64,000 nt of DNA from Pseudogymnoascus destructans (lineage: Eukaryota; Ascomycota; Leotiomycetes; Thelebolales; Thelebolaceae). Positions 11,918-23,650 of this stretch are shown one piece after another (the first letter of the stretch is position 1; the number at the start of each line of letters is the position of its first letter). Made by a program: the position numbers and the translations under genes. The DNA lies in assembly GCF_001641265.1 (NCBI RefSeq), contig NW_020167535.1, forward strand, positions 310,001 to 374,000, in the 5' to 3' direction. The notes below the pieces were generated by a model. The model did no database searches. It saw only the letters and a list, made by a program, of their open reading frames with translations, and was not told where the DNA came from.

Positions 11918-14488
11918 ATGCGCCCAGCGCTTCAAAGGCTTCTTTCAAGGCCTTCGTCGCTGGATTTATTGCGGCTCATCGTCGATGGCCCGCCGTGCAT
12001 GAAAAGTCAATCGCTGAGGCCACGACGAACCTCAACTTACAGCTCGACATCGAAAGCCAAACCTTTAAATAAACTATCTGTAATGCCCTTGGATAGTAGC
12101 GATGCCCGACTGGAAATATCGAATAGGAAAGGAGAGAGGCCGTACACATCTTGTACTCGCCAGAAGGATGGACAGTTACCCAGTATCCAACCTGAAGTCC
12201 AAAACAATACTTTTACCAAGCGGGGTATAAACGAAGCCGAACCTATACCAAAACTGTCCGATTTAGACTTGAAATCCGTTGTTGACGAGCTGAAGAAACG
12301 TCAATTGAACACTTCAACCGCAAGGTCTTCCGGAAATGCGGTTGGGCAAGAGAGCACGGAGCGGCTGTGGACTTATGTGGAGTGCGGACTGCATCAGGCT
12401 GGCAATGAAGCCGTGCGAGATATATGGGAGCATATCAGGTCGCCAGGCCTGCATCTACCTGTGCAGGGCCCGTCCGCAATGAGCAAAGGCGGCCTGGCGG
12501 ACAATATCTGGGTGCCTATCGTCGAACTTGGGTTTAAAGAACCCGAAACATTGAGCAGTATATGTCAATATGCCAATGAAATGTACGACACGTCTGGGGC
12601 ACGGTGGTTAAAGCTTTACTTTTATGTTATTCAACATATGCTTCTAAATCATCGTGGCTCGGAGGCCGTTCACTGGCACGAAAAATTGTCGCGTCGTCAC
12701 CGCCCTGGACCAGCGACCTTCCAGCGTCTGATGCGAAATGTCATTATTTCCAAGGAGGGAGACCACAAGGCCCTGAAAAAGATTTATATTCGGAATCCAT
12801 ACCAGTCAATATACTCGAAAATCGTCCCTATTTTGCTTCAGAATCAAGAATTTGATAAAGCTTTCGATTGGCACATGTTTCTACAGCACCATCGCGATTT
12901 ACCTCTCAATGCGGACGTTGTTCAGCCGCTAATACAATATTTTTCTATATTCGACCCAAAGACGGCAAAGGGGATCTCAAGTGGCCTCACAGTTTCTGGT
13001 AGTAGCTTGGCTCCCGGAACAACGACAGAAGGAGACGAGGATAAGTCCAACTCTCGAGAGGACGTGCTGAGCATAATGAGTGGCGAGGCCCCGGGCTCTG
13101 TAATAAAGGGATCGCAAGCCGACCTGTGGGTTGCCCGTTGGTTTGCAACGAAATGGGTGACGTTAGACATCGCCATCAATACCGCACACGCTCTTAAAGT
13201 CGAATATATTGGACCACTTGCACTGCAGGCGATTGCACTCCGTGAGCCAGTAGCTGCAGATATCACAAGCAGAATAGGCCAGCTGGAACAGCGCGGTATC
13301 GGTGTTGGCCAATCGACATATTCAAAGGCGCTGACATCATTCGCAAAGCGAGGCCAGCAAGGCCTTTTGGAAGCCCTATTAGAAAGTGACCAGCACCCAC
13401 TGTCTTTCGATGACCGAGTTCTGCAGGAAAAATTGTTGACGGCCTATGCAAAGGCCGGCTATTGGCGTCAACACCAACTTATCTTGGCTGTGCAACTTGC
13501 CAGTGCCATTGATCCGGTGATGGAACAATACAACATGCAGCTCCGTAACCATGCAACACAGCGGGACCAAGCTGCAATAGTCAAGGTGCTGGAAACCATG
13601 CGCATGAACCGAATCGCAGTAGAAATTGCAACAATACGCTTTATCCTCCGAGCTATACTTCGTCCCCGAACCCGTGGCCATGGGCCAGACAACTCAGTAC
13701 CCGGATATGTGGAACAGGATATTGGCCTGGCCATCTCAATTCTGAAGAACATTATGGAGTACAATAGATTCGTCCCTATAACGGTATGGCGCGAGGTGAC
13801 ACGGAGACTGGGCATGTTGGGTCGAATGAATGACCTCCATGGCCTCAGCCTGTGGCTCGTCGACCAGTACGGCCCCGACAATAATGGACACACGCGGATA
13901 TTAGGTACCAGCCCGACACTTCCTGCCCGTCAGCCTCAGCTCTCAACCGGCCACCCACTGCATCCTCTTCGCCTATTATTCTCGGACGTTAGGCAGCGCT
14001 CAATTGTGGAATGGGGCTTCATCTGGGGCCTGATGTCCTATGCAACGTCAGTGGATTCTAGTCCTGGAATCATAGCGGCAACTACTGCCGAAGAACAGAA
14101 GAACCTTGCTTTGGAGCAGATGACACAAGGAATCCGTTTCGTGAAAGAGCTGCAGAAACGTGGTGTTTACATCAAAGAAAGTAGTGTCCGCCGTGCGGTA
14201 CGGGTGCGTCTTGTTATCCTGTATGGCCGCAAAGAATCTGTCCAGCAGCATAATCGCAAGTGGCGCTCCTACAATCCGTTGAGCCTTGAGGAAGTCGTGA
14301 AAGGGGCAGAAGTAGCCTGGGGTAATCCGCTATTCCCGAGTGTCGAGGCTGTACGCCTTCTGATTGAGAATGGCGGGAAGCAAGCAAAACCTCCACCGCG
14401 GGCGCGGGGACCTGTGACAGGCATTGCTGGCAGTTCTGTAAATGTAGATTTAGATGTTGGCAGGAGATATGGTAGACAGGCAGTTTAA
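11918..14488 (+). CDS. Pentatricopeptide-repeat-type protein, probably mitochondrial
   Basis: Uninterrupted frame of 856 residues. The first ~50 residues are rich in Arg, Ser and Leu with almost no acidic residues (MRPALQRLLSRPSSLDLLRL), as expected for a mitochondrial presequence. The body is alpha-helical with PPR-like units: FQRLMRNVIISKEGDHKALKK, DKAFDWHMFLQHHRDLPLNA, YNMQLRNHATQRDQAAIVKV followed by LETMRMNRIAVEIATIRFIL. The C-terminus is basic and glycine-rich. Fungal proteins of this build bind organellar RNA (Cya5-like factors for COX1 expression are one example). I cannot assign the RNA target or a specific orthologue. The ATG at 11918 is the first in frame and gives the targeting sequence. 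Confidence 0.8.
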   Translation: MRPALQRLLSRPSSLDLLRLIVDGPPCMKSQSLRPRRTSTYSSTSKAKPLNKLSVMPLDSSDARLEISNRKGERPYTSCTRQKDGQLPSIQPEVQNNTFTKRGINEAEPIPKLSDLDLKSVVDELKKRQLNTSTARSSGNAVGQESTERLWTYVECGLHQAGNEAVRDIWEHIRSPGLHLPVQGPSAMSKGGLADNIWVPIVELGFKEPETLSSICQYANEMYDTSGARWLKLYFYVIQHMLLNHRGSEAVHWHEKLSRRHRPGPATFQRLMRNVIISKEGDHKALKKIYIRNPYQSIYSKIVPILLQNQEFDKAFDWHMFLQHHRDLPLNADVVQPLIQYFSIFDPKTAKGISSGLTVSGSSLAPGTTTEGDEDKSNSREDVLSIMSGEAPGSVIKGSQADLWVARWFATKWVTLDIAINTAHALKVEYIGPLALQAIALREPVAADITSRIGQLEQRGIGVGQSTYSKALTSFAKRGQQGLLEALLESDQHPLSFDDRVLQEKLLTAYAKAGYWRQHQLILAVQLASAIDPVMEQYNMQLRNHATQRDQAAIVKVLETMRMNRIAVEIATIRFILRAILRPRTRGHGPDNSVPGYVEQDIGLAISILKNIMEYNRFVPITVWREVTRRLGMLGRMNDLHGLSLWLVDQYGPDNNGHTRILGTSPTLPARQPQLSTGHPLHPLRLLFSDVRQRSIVEWGFIWGLMSYATSVDSSPGIIAATTAEEQKNLALEQMTQGIRFVKELQKRGVYIKESSVRRAVRVRLVILYGRKESVQQHNRKWRSYNPLSLEEVVKGAEVAWGNPLFPSVEAVRLLIENGGKQAKPPPRARGPVTGIAGSSVNVDLDVGRRYGRQAV

Positions 14489-15046
14489 TGATACCCCTTT
14501 TTAATATCCTACACTATACATTCTGATATATGCTGGTTCATGTGCTTCATAACTAGAATTTGCGGTGGATTTCACATGGCAGAAACAAACGTCAATGCAA
14601 CAGGTCATTGCAATCACTCAGGGAAATCTCTAGCAACAGGTGAAATGCCTGTTTGCAGGTTTTCAAGGTATCAATAACTGTAGCTTGCATGTCTTCCGCC
14701 TGTTATGCCGTGCTATTTATCGCAAGATCAGGTAAAACGACCACCAACGAGCAGCAACAACCAAACAATCAGAAACCAATTATGCTTCTGGAAGTCGTTC
14801 TGCCCCGCACCTAGAAGCAATTCTGCTGCCTGCAGAGTAGCGCGATATCTCATACATACGCCGACGCGCCATTTCCATGTGTTATGCCTCTATGACCGTT
14901 TTTGCTGCAATCCGGCGAGCCCACCATATCCCCATTCGTTATCCGTAATTGTACGCCGGTCGCTAATGTAAAAACCTTCAAAAACTGCGCCAAGAGCCAT
15001 CCGCGAATAGCGGAATTCGTTACGTCGTCCAAGTTCGTACCCAGAT
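14489..15046. other. Intergenic: convergent 3' ends of the PPR and deubiquitinase genes
   Basis: 558 bp with no supported gene or RNA. Confidence 0.55.
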
Positions 15047-18000
15047 CTAAACATCGGTATCATTCATCTCATTTCCGCTGGGGCCACAAATATCCGATAC
15101 GGGATCCAATACTTCAGACGAGCTGAATGCGTCCTCGGAATTCTCCCATTCTATCTCTTTTTAGCCAAAGTCAAATTCTATAAGGTGGTACCAACAAACC
15201 TGAAACCTCATCTTCAGCCAGTTCGTCAACTGTCAGCTTCTTCAGCTGCGAAAGCACGCCTAAATATTGCTTAGCAATGTCATGGTATCATTTGGAAGTA
15301 TGCACTCACTGGTATAATAGTCTTGGAATGGTATTTCGTCAGGGTTCTCGATCGCGTCATCGTAGTATGGCTTGCAAGATTCAATGACAGCCAGGATATT
15401 CACGATGTTGGCCTTCACCGCTTCTGCCCTCCGCCTGACGTGTTTCTCATGGAGGTATCGAAGGCATGCAATACCAAGTAGCCGTATGGTAGATGTGATG
15501 ACTTGAGAATTCGCGTGAGCCTCAACTGAAATATCGTCAGGTAGCTGCGCTCCATGACGGAAGAGTGTTGATTGAAGATAGTCTTCTGTTCCGCGCCGAA
15601 TTGCTGAGTCGTAATAAGTAAGCAGGCTAGGTGCCCACACTTGAATTTGGTCAACGGCAAAGCGGAAGAATGCACCGTGGTCGATATTTGGGTTTTTGGA
15701 GGGAACTTCAAGAAGCTCTTTGAAGAATCGAAGAAAATCTCTACCCTCAGAGTTGTCAATCCCGCGAGCGACGTTGCTGACATGGTAAACCATCTTTTCA
15801 ATGGCTTCCAGCGAGTCTACAGTGCGGCAATATGTCACAGCAGCAGCAAGAAATGGTGCTGACGACGTTGTGCTGGGCGCCTTGCGAATACCCTGGCGTA
15901 TTGCATTGAAGACGCTAGTGTAACTATCGTCAAAGTGTTCCAGCAGAAGTCCAATTACTGCCTGTGTCGATCGTGGATTCTGGTTATAGTTCAGCAACTT
16001 CTCTGTCAAAATGTTCATATTGCCTCTTGTCCAGTGCTGGATAAGAAGATTATACTCGGGGATACTGAGTGGTAGAAGTGTGTCTTCTTCTGCCAAGGCA
16101 AGTCGACTTATACGCTCTGAGACGCGCCCAGCAGCGAGATCGCACGATTTGAGTAAAACCTCCAATAAACCAATGATATTCTCCAACGAGACAGGTCTCG
16201 TAACTGGTCTTTTGTGGATAATAGCAAGCATACGCGTGTACTGCGGGTGTGGCGGTAGAGCCGAATCTGCAGTCAAAACTTCGAGTACTTTGAGGAGGAA
16301 CCCCGCGTCAAGAAGGGAGGCTGTCTCAAAGGTGCCTAGTCCCACAATGCGAATTAGGAGGCCAAAATATTCTGGCCAGGCCTTTATGCTCATGTGGAAA
16401 CTATCCCAGAACCTCAGTAGTATGCCGACTACCTTGGCGAACAGCCTTGGGCTTTCGATAACTTCAACATCGTCCTCAACTTCACTGCCATATCCACTTA
16501 AACCGTAGTCAAATGTGGCATCTTCTTTCACTTTGTTGAGTGCTGCGACAACAGCCAAAGCAATTTCGCTCCGTACCATATGATCTGGGTTTCGCATCAA
16601 TAGCTGTCTAAATGCTTCTTGGTGGTGTGCCAGCCAATCTAAGAAGTCCTCGCAACAATCAGTGCAGGATTTCAGTCTGTGACATAATGTCAGCATGTAC
16701 GTGCCGAAATCCGGAAGATCTTTCGCTCGCGCGATGACTTGATCCAGATGAAGCAGGGTAGTTGATAATGCCAATCTGCTTAGACTGTGGTCATCTGGCG
16801 AGCGTCCGTGACGAAAATGTTGATCATTATCCATCATTCTTAGCACAAAGTGCGCATGTGACTCGTCGTAAAGGCAGTACTTCCTTAGGAGCATTTCATT
16901 TTCGCGAGTTATGTAATTGCTGAAGAGCTGCGGTATTGGCAGTTGGAATGTGCGTTGGTTGGTAGCTATTAGCTCTTGTTGGTGTTCCTCGACGATAGAT
17001 GACCGCTGGTAGAAAAGCATATATGCACTCCAGCTCTTGTCAAATTGAAATGACCCATTCTCGGGACCACGGTAGTCAAGGCCGCCAAAGCAACTGGCTT
17101 CGATACTGTTGGGGTCAAAAGAAGTGACATGATCATCATTGAATTCAACCCATGCTGGATGCTTCCCATGCGATGGTCTCTCTCGAATGTACGAGTAATA
17201 GTGGCCAGACTCCGCAGTCCCTGAATGAACAAGTATTCCAACAAGTTCAAACATATCGCTTGGTATTTCCCCATCCATAAGATGCTCCACTTTATACGGA
17301 CGCATGTCGATCTTATGGGGAAAGCTGAAGTAGTCGTTGATCTTGCCCCGTTGCATGGTACGCAGGTTGAAGTCGAATCTCTTGAGATGGAAAATCAGAT
17401 TGTCGGGGACGTCTTGTAGGCAGGCCCTTTTTACCGCATTAACATCCCTATCACATGTCGAGCACTTATACTTGTTGTCTCCTTCCATGACTTCGCCATC
17501 AACATAGGCCTGAAGGCTTTCCTGAAGCGAACTTTTGCCTTTAATGTCGCATTGTATGGCTGAGAATGGCTCTAGACTCTCCGAAATATGCGGGCATTCC
17601 TTGGATTTCACTTGGTGAACCAGCTGCCCACCATAGAAAGACCGAAATAGTAGCTTGTCTTCTGGAGATGATATCTGGCTCTCCCAGCGATCTATGAGTA
17701 GATTGTAGAATTCATCCACATCCATCTGGATATTAACATCAATGTTGGTATCATCATATGTGCGAATAGAGAGTGCAAGGCTGGTTGGGTCGATGAATCG
17801 TTTGAAGCTATTTTGCATAAATCCGAAGAGCTTTTGAGTCTCAGCGAGCAGTTTCTGATTCGAACTGCCTTCTGACAAGGGGTCCTCTAATAAGGGGACG
17901 TTCAGCATGAAGCCTCGGAAAGAGATATTCATGAAAAGTTGGGTGAACAGAGAGTTCAAGTAACATGTGTTCGATAGGTTCTTCAAGCCAACGTATCCAG

Positions 18001-21000
18001 TCGGCGAGCGCAAATATTTAGACCTATCAAAACCATGCTGGAGATCAAATGCATAGGGAACTGTATTTGGTGAGCTTGGTTCAGAGAGGGCCATAGGTGC
18101 ACACTTACTGTCATCGTTAGGATCGTACGGCGCGAGACTCTCCATTTGATTCATTATTTCCTTGTACTGTTCAACATCGTCTCTGGTTAAATTTACGATT
18201 GCATCCGCGAGATATCTGCGAGTTGTCGAGTTCAAGACTGGTACATTCTCTGGGAATATATCGTCATCTTCCATATCAGAGAGGGGAGGGAACAAGTGTT
18301 TATTGAACAGCTGTATGCCCAATTGATTCGAAGGTATCGGATGCTCAGAAGCTTTGGCAAATGATGTACACCAGTACAGGAGATTCGAGAGCCCTCGGGC
18401 AATAACATCAATTTCATCTGTGGACCCTACAGTCTCTTGTGCCGTATGTTGGGTTAAAAGTGTGCCCCACTGAAATAGACATGCGTCCAGATCCACGCTG
18501 CCAACTGACGACTCGGCGAGGTTTCGAAACACCAGGAGCGCAACAGAGAGAGCCTCTTCGCACTGGTCGGGAAGTGACACTGCGGAGGGAATCATGTCAC
18601 GAAGAAGAGGCCAGAAAGCTGTAGTGACATCCAGCGTCGAAAGAGCAGACAAACTTGGTGTAAAGGTACACTTGCTCGTCATCTGCTTCATAATACTCTT
18701 CCGCAATGAACTTCGGTGATCTTCCAAGAGAAGTTCACTGATGAGTTCGGGAGTAAATGGTGCTGTAATAAAGCTTGTCCAGAAAGACCGGCTATTAAGG
18801 GAAGCTTCTAAAATAGCCTCAAAAGCACTGGAGACCATTTGAATGGAGTTCTCCGACGCTTTACTCAAGCGAGCAGACTCCAAGATCTGCAAAAGACACT
18901 CCAGGAGAGTTGTTGTCAAACAGTTCGTGACAGTCTCGACTGGAATGGGCTCTCGCAGCAACCGCATGAGACATTCGACAAGTGCTTGGGCAAGGAGGCT
19001 TCTGAGGTCCTCATTTGCACAACTATCAAGAACTTCTTGATTTGTAATAGCAGAGACTATCAGACCGAGTGATCTGGACAGGATACGGCTATCGGGCTTT
19101 CCCTGTCGCATTCGAGCTTCTAGGGTTTCGCGCAGGGCATAGACTGCATATAAGCATTTGAAAGGCTGCCCAAGGGGGAAAATTTCAGTCCAGGCCGTGG
19201 TATCATCCTCAAACGCGGCGAGAAGTTTAGGATAGACCGGAAATTTGACGAGAAAATGATAGATCTCCTTTGAAAGCCTTTCTTCCATCCCAAGATAGTC
19301 CCAAAAGGCGTCAAAATGGTTTATGACCTCAACTTCCAGGCTCGTCGTTCTCGATTTTGGGCTCCCGCCTCGTGGTTGCTCATCGTCCTGCCGGGTAACG
19401 AGCACTAAGCCTTTTCCAATTTGCAGGTCCTCCAATGTGACTCCTTGGTTACTCGCATTGTCAGAAATCTCCGCGCCCCAATGGTAGAGCTTAAAATTCT
19501 TGAATTTGGTCGTTATTTCGACAATAGCAAAAAGCTCCGCCACGGTATTCGATTTGCCAACCTCCAAACCGCTCACAGGGCCATGCTCCTGGCCATCAAA
19601 TATTTGATATTTGAAATCCAGTGTCTTGCCTTTTACTTCTGTGGAAGGCCCGGGCTCTGTGGGTCTTGGCTTTGGCACCGCAAAGTATGGCTTCAACTGA
19701 TACGCCCGTAAAAACTCACGAAGAAGGACCAGTGAGCGTGTGAATATCAGTTCTTCTTCGCCAACGGACTGCTCTGTTGAAACGATGGTCATTGGTTCAT
19801 CGTCACCGGCAGCGACATTGTTGGAACCCTTCAACTTTCCGGCGGCATATGACATTTGCTCCAAACAACGATTAACCAGCCTCAAATGCACAGCATGGGC
19901 CCTCGGTCGAGCCATTGATTGAATCATCGGACTATCCACATAGAGCTCAACCAGCATGTTGATAGCTGGGTCTTCAATCGAATTTGGTGGAGCTGTCAAA
20001 ATCATTCTCCAAAGATGCTCAAGCCCATGGGATCCTGATGCTGTGTCCTCATCCAACAGGTCTCCCTGTACGCCTCGCAACCATGCCCGGATGGCCTCTC
20101 TAGTAAAGTCCAAGGATCCGATAGTGTAACATTGAGGCTCAAGTTTTGGCAGGTATTTTTCGAAGCACGTCGCAATGAAGACGTTCCTTGACGACACCTT
20201 GGCGGCCGCACTATTCAGTATCTGCCATGCTGTCTCTCTATCCGCTGGGCTTTGCCCTCCTTGCCCAACAAAAGCAGTCCATAGCCGTTCACCGAGATCG
20301 GACGTTATGGACCTTGGTTCATTAAGAATGATTGCAAGGAGGAGGTCCCGTCGAGCTTGGCGAGCAGGGCTGTTGAAATTTGGTGATAGCGAGTTCGGTT
20401 CTTGGGGGCGATTGGTATATTCAACTTCCTCGATCATTATCTCTGTGAGATCACGCTCTACTGTAAGAATACGCAGATCAGTTCCGAGATTTTGGCTCAG
20501 TAGCCCATAGAGTGCACAAATGCTGCCAGAAGCAGTTGGGCTTCTGCTTGCTATGTCTTGGATAGAAGCTAGGTAGATCTTATTCCGGATCCCAGCTTCT
20601 GGGCCATGGCGAACAAGTTCGCGGAGCCGGTTCGTTGCCCAATGCTGTACGTCCAGGAGGCCCAGGGGTGCATCTGGACGAGGCATAGATGATTCTCTGA
20701 TAAGCCGAATGCAGAGTTCATAGGGCGGTGCATCAAGATATTCGGTCTTATCATCCCCAGAAGCTTTCTCAATCAAAAGATCAATTACTCTTTGGCAATG
20801 ATCTCTCATGGCCGGCGTAAACGCTTCAATTGGTAGAGCGCTTACTTTGTCGCACAGATAGAGCAACTTGTCATAGTCAAGCAGATTGAGCACACTGGCG
20901 AGCATTCGGAGGACTGCTTCTACCACTCGTGGATCTTGACTTGTTGTGACTGTTTGCCAAATGGTATCTGTTTCCTTGTTTGTGTAAGACTTCGTTGCCA

Positions 21001-22887
21001 TGAGGAAACCGACAATATTGCCACTTTCGCTGATGAGCTCGGGGTGGGAACCAGTTCCAACTATGTAGTCGACGAGCTTATTCGCCATAATATATTCGGC
21101 GAAATGAATGAGGATTGGTTGGCGAGATGAATCCTCCCGTTTATGCTTCGTGTAGAGGCTCAGAAGTTCTGTGCACATAGTCGTCACTCCACATACGCGC
21201 AACTGCATCTGGCCACACCCAATAATCTTCTTGAGCATGGAAAACTTCCACTCGGCAGATATGACTATGCCATTGTACTTTGGCGGCATGGTGGGATGCG
21301 ACCGCAATTGATCGCGGATGGATTCTTCGACGGGAGAGTTCTCCAAGTTCAAGGCTGCAAGATAAACCCGAGAGAGTCCAATTATGTGTACGAGAGCAGC
21401 CTCGGCTGTCAACATTGTCGCATGCTTCTCGATAATAGTATCAAGGGCTGGCGCAAGGACTTTGAAGAATTGGTATCCTTGTTTGATAAGTAGCTCGCTA
21501 TTCTCCATTGGGGACCGGTACGCGGGACCGGCATTGTTGTAATATGATAAACTGGAGGAGATTGCCAGGTCAACGATGCGTGATGGTTCGGTCAAATCTT
21601 CGATTCCCTTGGGATATTTGGATATTATCGCCAGGTGCCCTCGAACAAATCGAGTGAGTGCAGGTATACTGCCGACGCCATCGATGAAATGCCTCACCAT
21701 GCTGCTCACTTCTTCACCCCAGTCGAAGCGGTAGTGTTGTTCCAAGTTTTGGCCAATGTTGAAGTCCCTTTTCTGAAGTAGCCACCCAAAGGCCAAAAGA
21801 TATGGTTTGGAAACCAGCATAGGTTGCGGGGTCTGGTCGTCAAGCTCCTCCTCGTACTTGGCAAGAGTTCTAACATCCATCGCCACAAAGCGCGCCGTAA
21901 GTTCCGCATATTGCGTGAAAAACTCTGATAGAGCCAGCCGGCTGTCGCGACTCTTCTGTAAGAAGTTCCCAAAAAAACTTCTGCAACAAATTAGTTAAGT
22001 TCGGCTTTGGAAGGCCTAGAACCTTGCCTTCGTCGGCTAAGAGCCGTGACGATGTCAGGAAACTTATTCCAGAACTCTGTGTGTTTCTCGTAGGACTCAA
22101 ACCAAGAGACTTCGGAGTCCTTCGTAAGCTGGAGATAGCTAGCCATCCAGTCTCTTAATCTGCAGAACATGTCGTCGCCATCCACGGCGTCTGTGGACGT
22201 GTCAGCATCTACCTCACGATATATGAAAGGCTGCCTACCATGTTCGAAGAAGTGTGCAATTTTGCGAACGGTTACCATCACTGGCTCATTTCCACATGCG
22301 TATGGGAAGTCCAGGACGGGGTCGCAGTCAAAAAGAAGTTCGTCGTCGTCGTCGATAACGGCCACAGGTGGGCTCTGTCCATATTCGATATCCTCATCCT
22401 CCATAATGAGTTCCACCTTTGGGCTTCCCAACGTTGACGAGGAAGAGGAAATAGTCTCTAGAGGGGCAGCAACTCCATCTGAATCCACTTCTATGTCCAG
22501 TTGTGGGATTTGATCTGTGCCCGACATTTTCGACGGCGTGGTGGGGGAGAAGGAAGGAGACGATGCCAGGTCGATTGCTTTGTTCGACCTTAGGTTGATT
22601 GTAACCTTGCTCGATGTAGGTTCTGGTATGGCTTTATTCGAGTGAGTTCGAGAGGGCGTCCGTGGTTGAGTGAGCCTAGCCTCTATCGATGGGCTGTGTT
22701 CCCTGGGAGTCGTAACATAAGTCGATGAAGCCTTGCTAGTATCCGCTGATCTGCTTCGTGATCCGCTCGAGACACGCTGCCTCTTTCTTGCGGAGTATTC
22801 GGAATCGTCGAAGGGTTTAGGTCGACTTGAACACGGCTCGGACGATACCGCACGTTCTCGCGACACTTCGATCGCTTCGAGGTCCAT
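15047..22887 (-). CDS. Large USP-family deubiquitinase (USP34/USP9X-like)
   Basis: Exons 22887-22028, 21980-18109, 18060-15310, 15259-15200 and 15150-15047 join to about 2548 residues. Residues 1-290 are low-complexity (Ser/Thr/Pro, basic and acidic patches). A long helical region resembling that of USP9X/USP34 follows, with a ubiquitin-like stretch near residue 1070. The catalytic domain starts at GYVGLKNLSNTCYLNSLF (Cys about 1610), has zinc-ribbon cysteines (KYKCSTCDRDV), the box HLKRFDFNLRTMQRGKINDYF, and the His box HSGTAESGHYYSYIRER (His about 1864) with WVEFNDDHVTSFD supplying the third catalytic residue. All catalytic residues are present. Intron 1 is GC-AG (GCAAGG, 47 bp) and the acceptor is a tandem CAGAAG. 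Intron 2 (18108-18061) is 48 bp, stop-free and in frame. Two short 3' exons (60 and 104 bp) encode VLSQLKKLTVDELAEDE and an acidic tail. The ATG at 22887 is the first true ATG. Confidence 0.92.
18061..18108 (-). other. Stop-free 48-bp intron inside the deubiquitinase frame
   Basis: GTAAGT donor, TACAG acceptor and a CTGAAC branch-like sequence. Because 48 is a multiple of three and no stop occurs, the frame reads straight through as 16 extra residues (SKCAPMALSEPSSPNT and neighbours). Removal joins NDD to IPYAFDLQHGF directly before the USP catalytic domain. Confidence 0.7.
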
Positions 22888-23650
22888 CTGGCCGAACCAG
22901 AGCACTGATTGGCAAGGTGCTCTGGTACTGTGTGATTAGGCACAGTGACTTCGAAATCACAGACCTGCTTCGGATGTCGTGCTGTGTAGAATCGCCATGT
23001 GGAGGGGTTGTGGATAGGCAACGATGGTAATAACAAGCTTTTGGGCGGCGTGGTGCAAACGAATATTAGATAGAAGGTGGTGAATAGAGAGCCCCGCCTT
23101 AGCTGTCTGGAAATAGCTGTAGGTGGTGCAGGCACTTGTCGATAAGGTAGACGAGCTCACAAGCGTGTCGGATGGTGGGTGATCAATCGCAAGCTATCCA
23201 GCCCACAAAGGTACAGCCACCCCACGTATAATTTAGAGTGCTTGATGTACCGTTATAGTACGACACAACACAACCTCGTACGTCCCAAATATCAACTCTC
23301 AAATTCGACGAGCTACAATTCGTTTTGTGTATGGGCTGATTTGTTTTTATTATTTACTTTAGGCTCTTCTAGCTATTTTTATATACTGCGGTCCTTATTC
23401 ATCTGTCCATGGCTTTCCTACGAATTCTTTAGTGTTTGCACATTTTTCTACCGTAGAAAGTATGGAAATTATGAAATATTGACTTCTATAATGAAATATA
23501 ACCTTGGATATATGAGCGCACTCAGTTTAAATTCACCTGCGGAGCATCCAAGGATTTGAAATGTCATCGGTTCATTAAATTTTTACTTGATCTATTTTTC
23601 AGCCATACTCCATTTCACAAACCCGCCTCTAATGCTGTTCAAGTGGTTAA
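22888..23650. other. Intergenic: deubiquitinase promoter and GMP synthase 3' side
   Basis: 763 bp; AT-rich from about 23320 to 23600. No supported gene; an open frame of 126 codons on the plus strand (23179-23559) has random composition. Confidence 0.55.

Noticed and set aside
15260..15309. C-terminus TSECILPNDTMTLLSNI for the deubiquitinase
   Set aside because: It is read-through of a GTGAGT..TTTAG intron; splicing adds two further in-phase exons.
23179..23559. 126-codon frame in the USP-GUA1 gap
   Set aside because: AT-biased composition with no recognisable motif; lies in a promoter/3' UTR gap.
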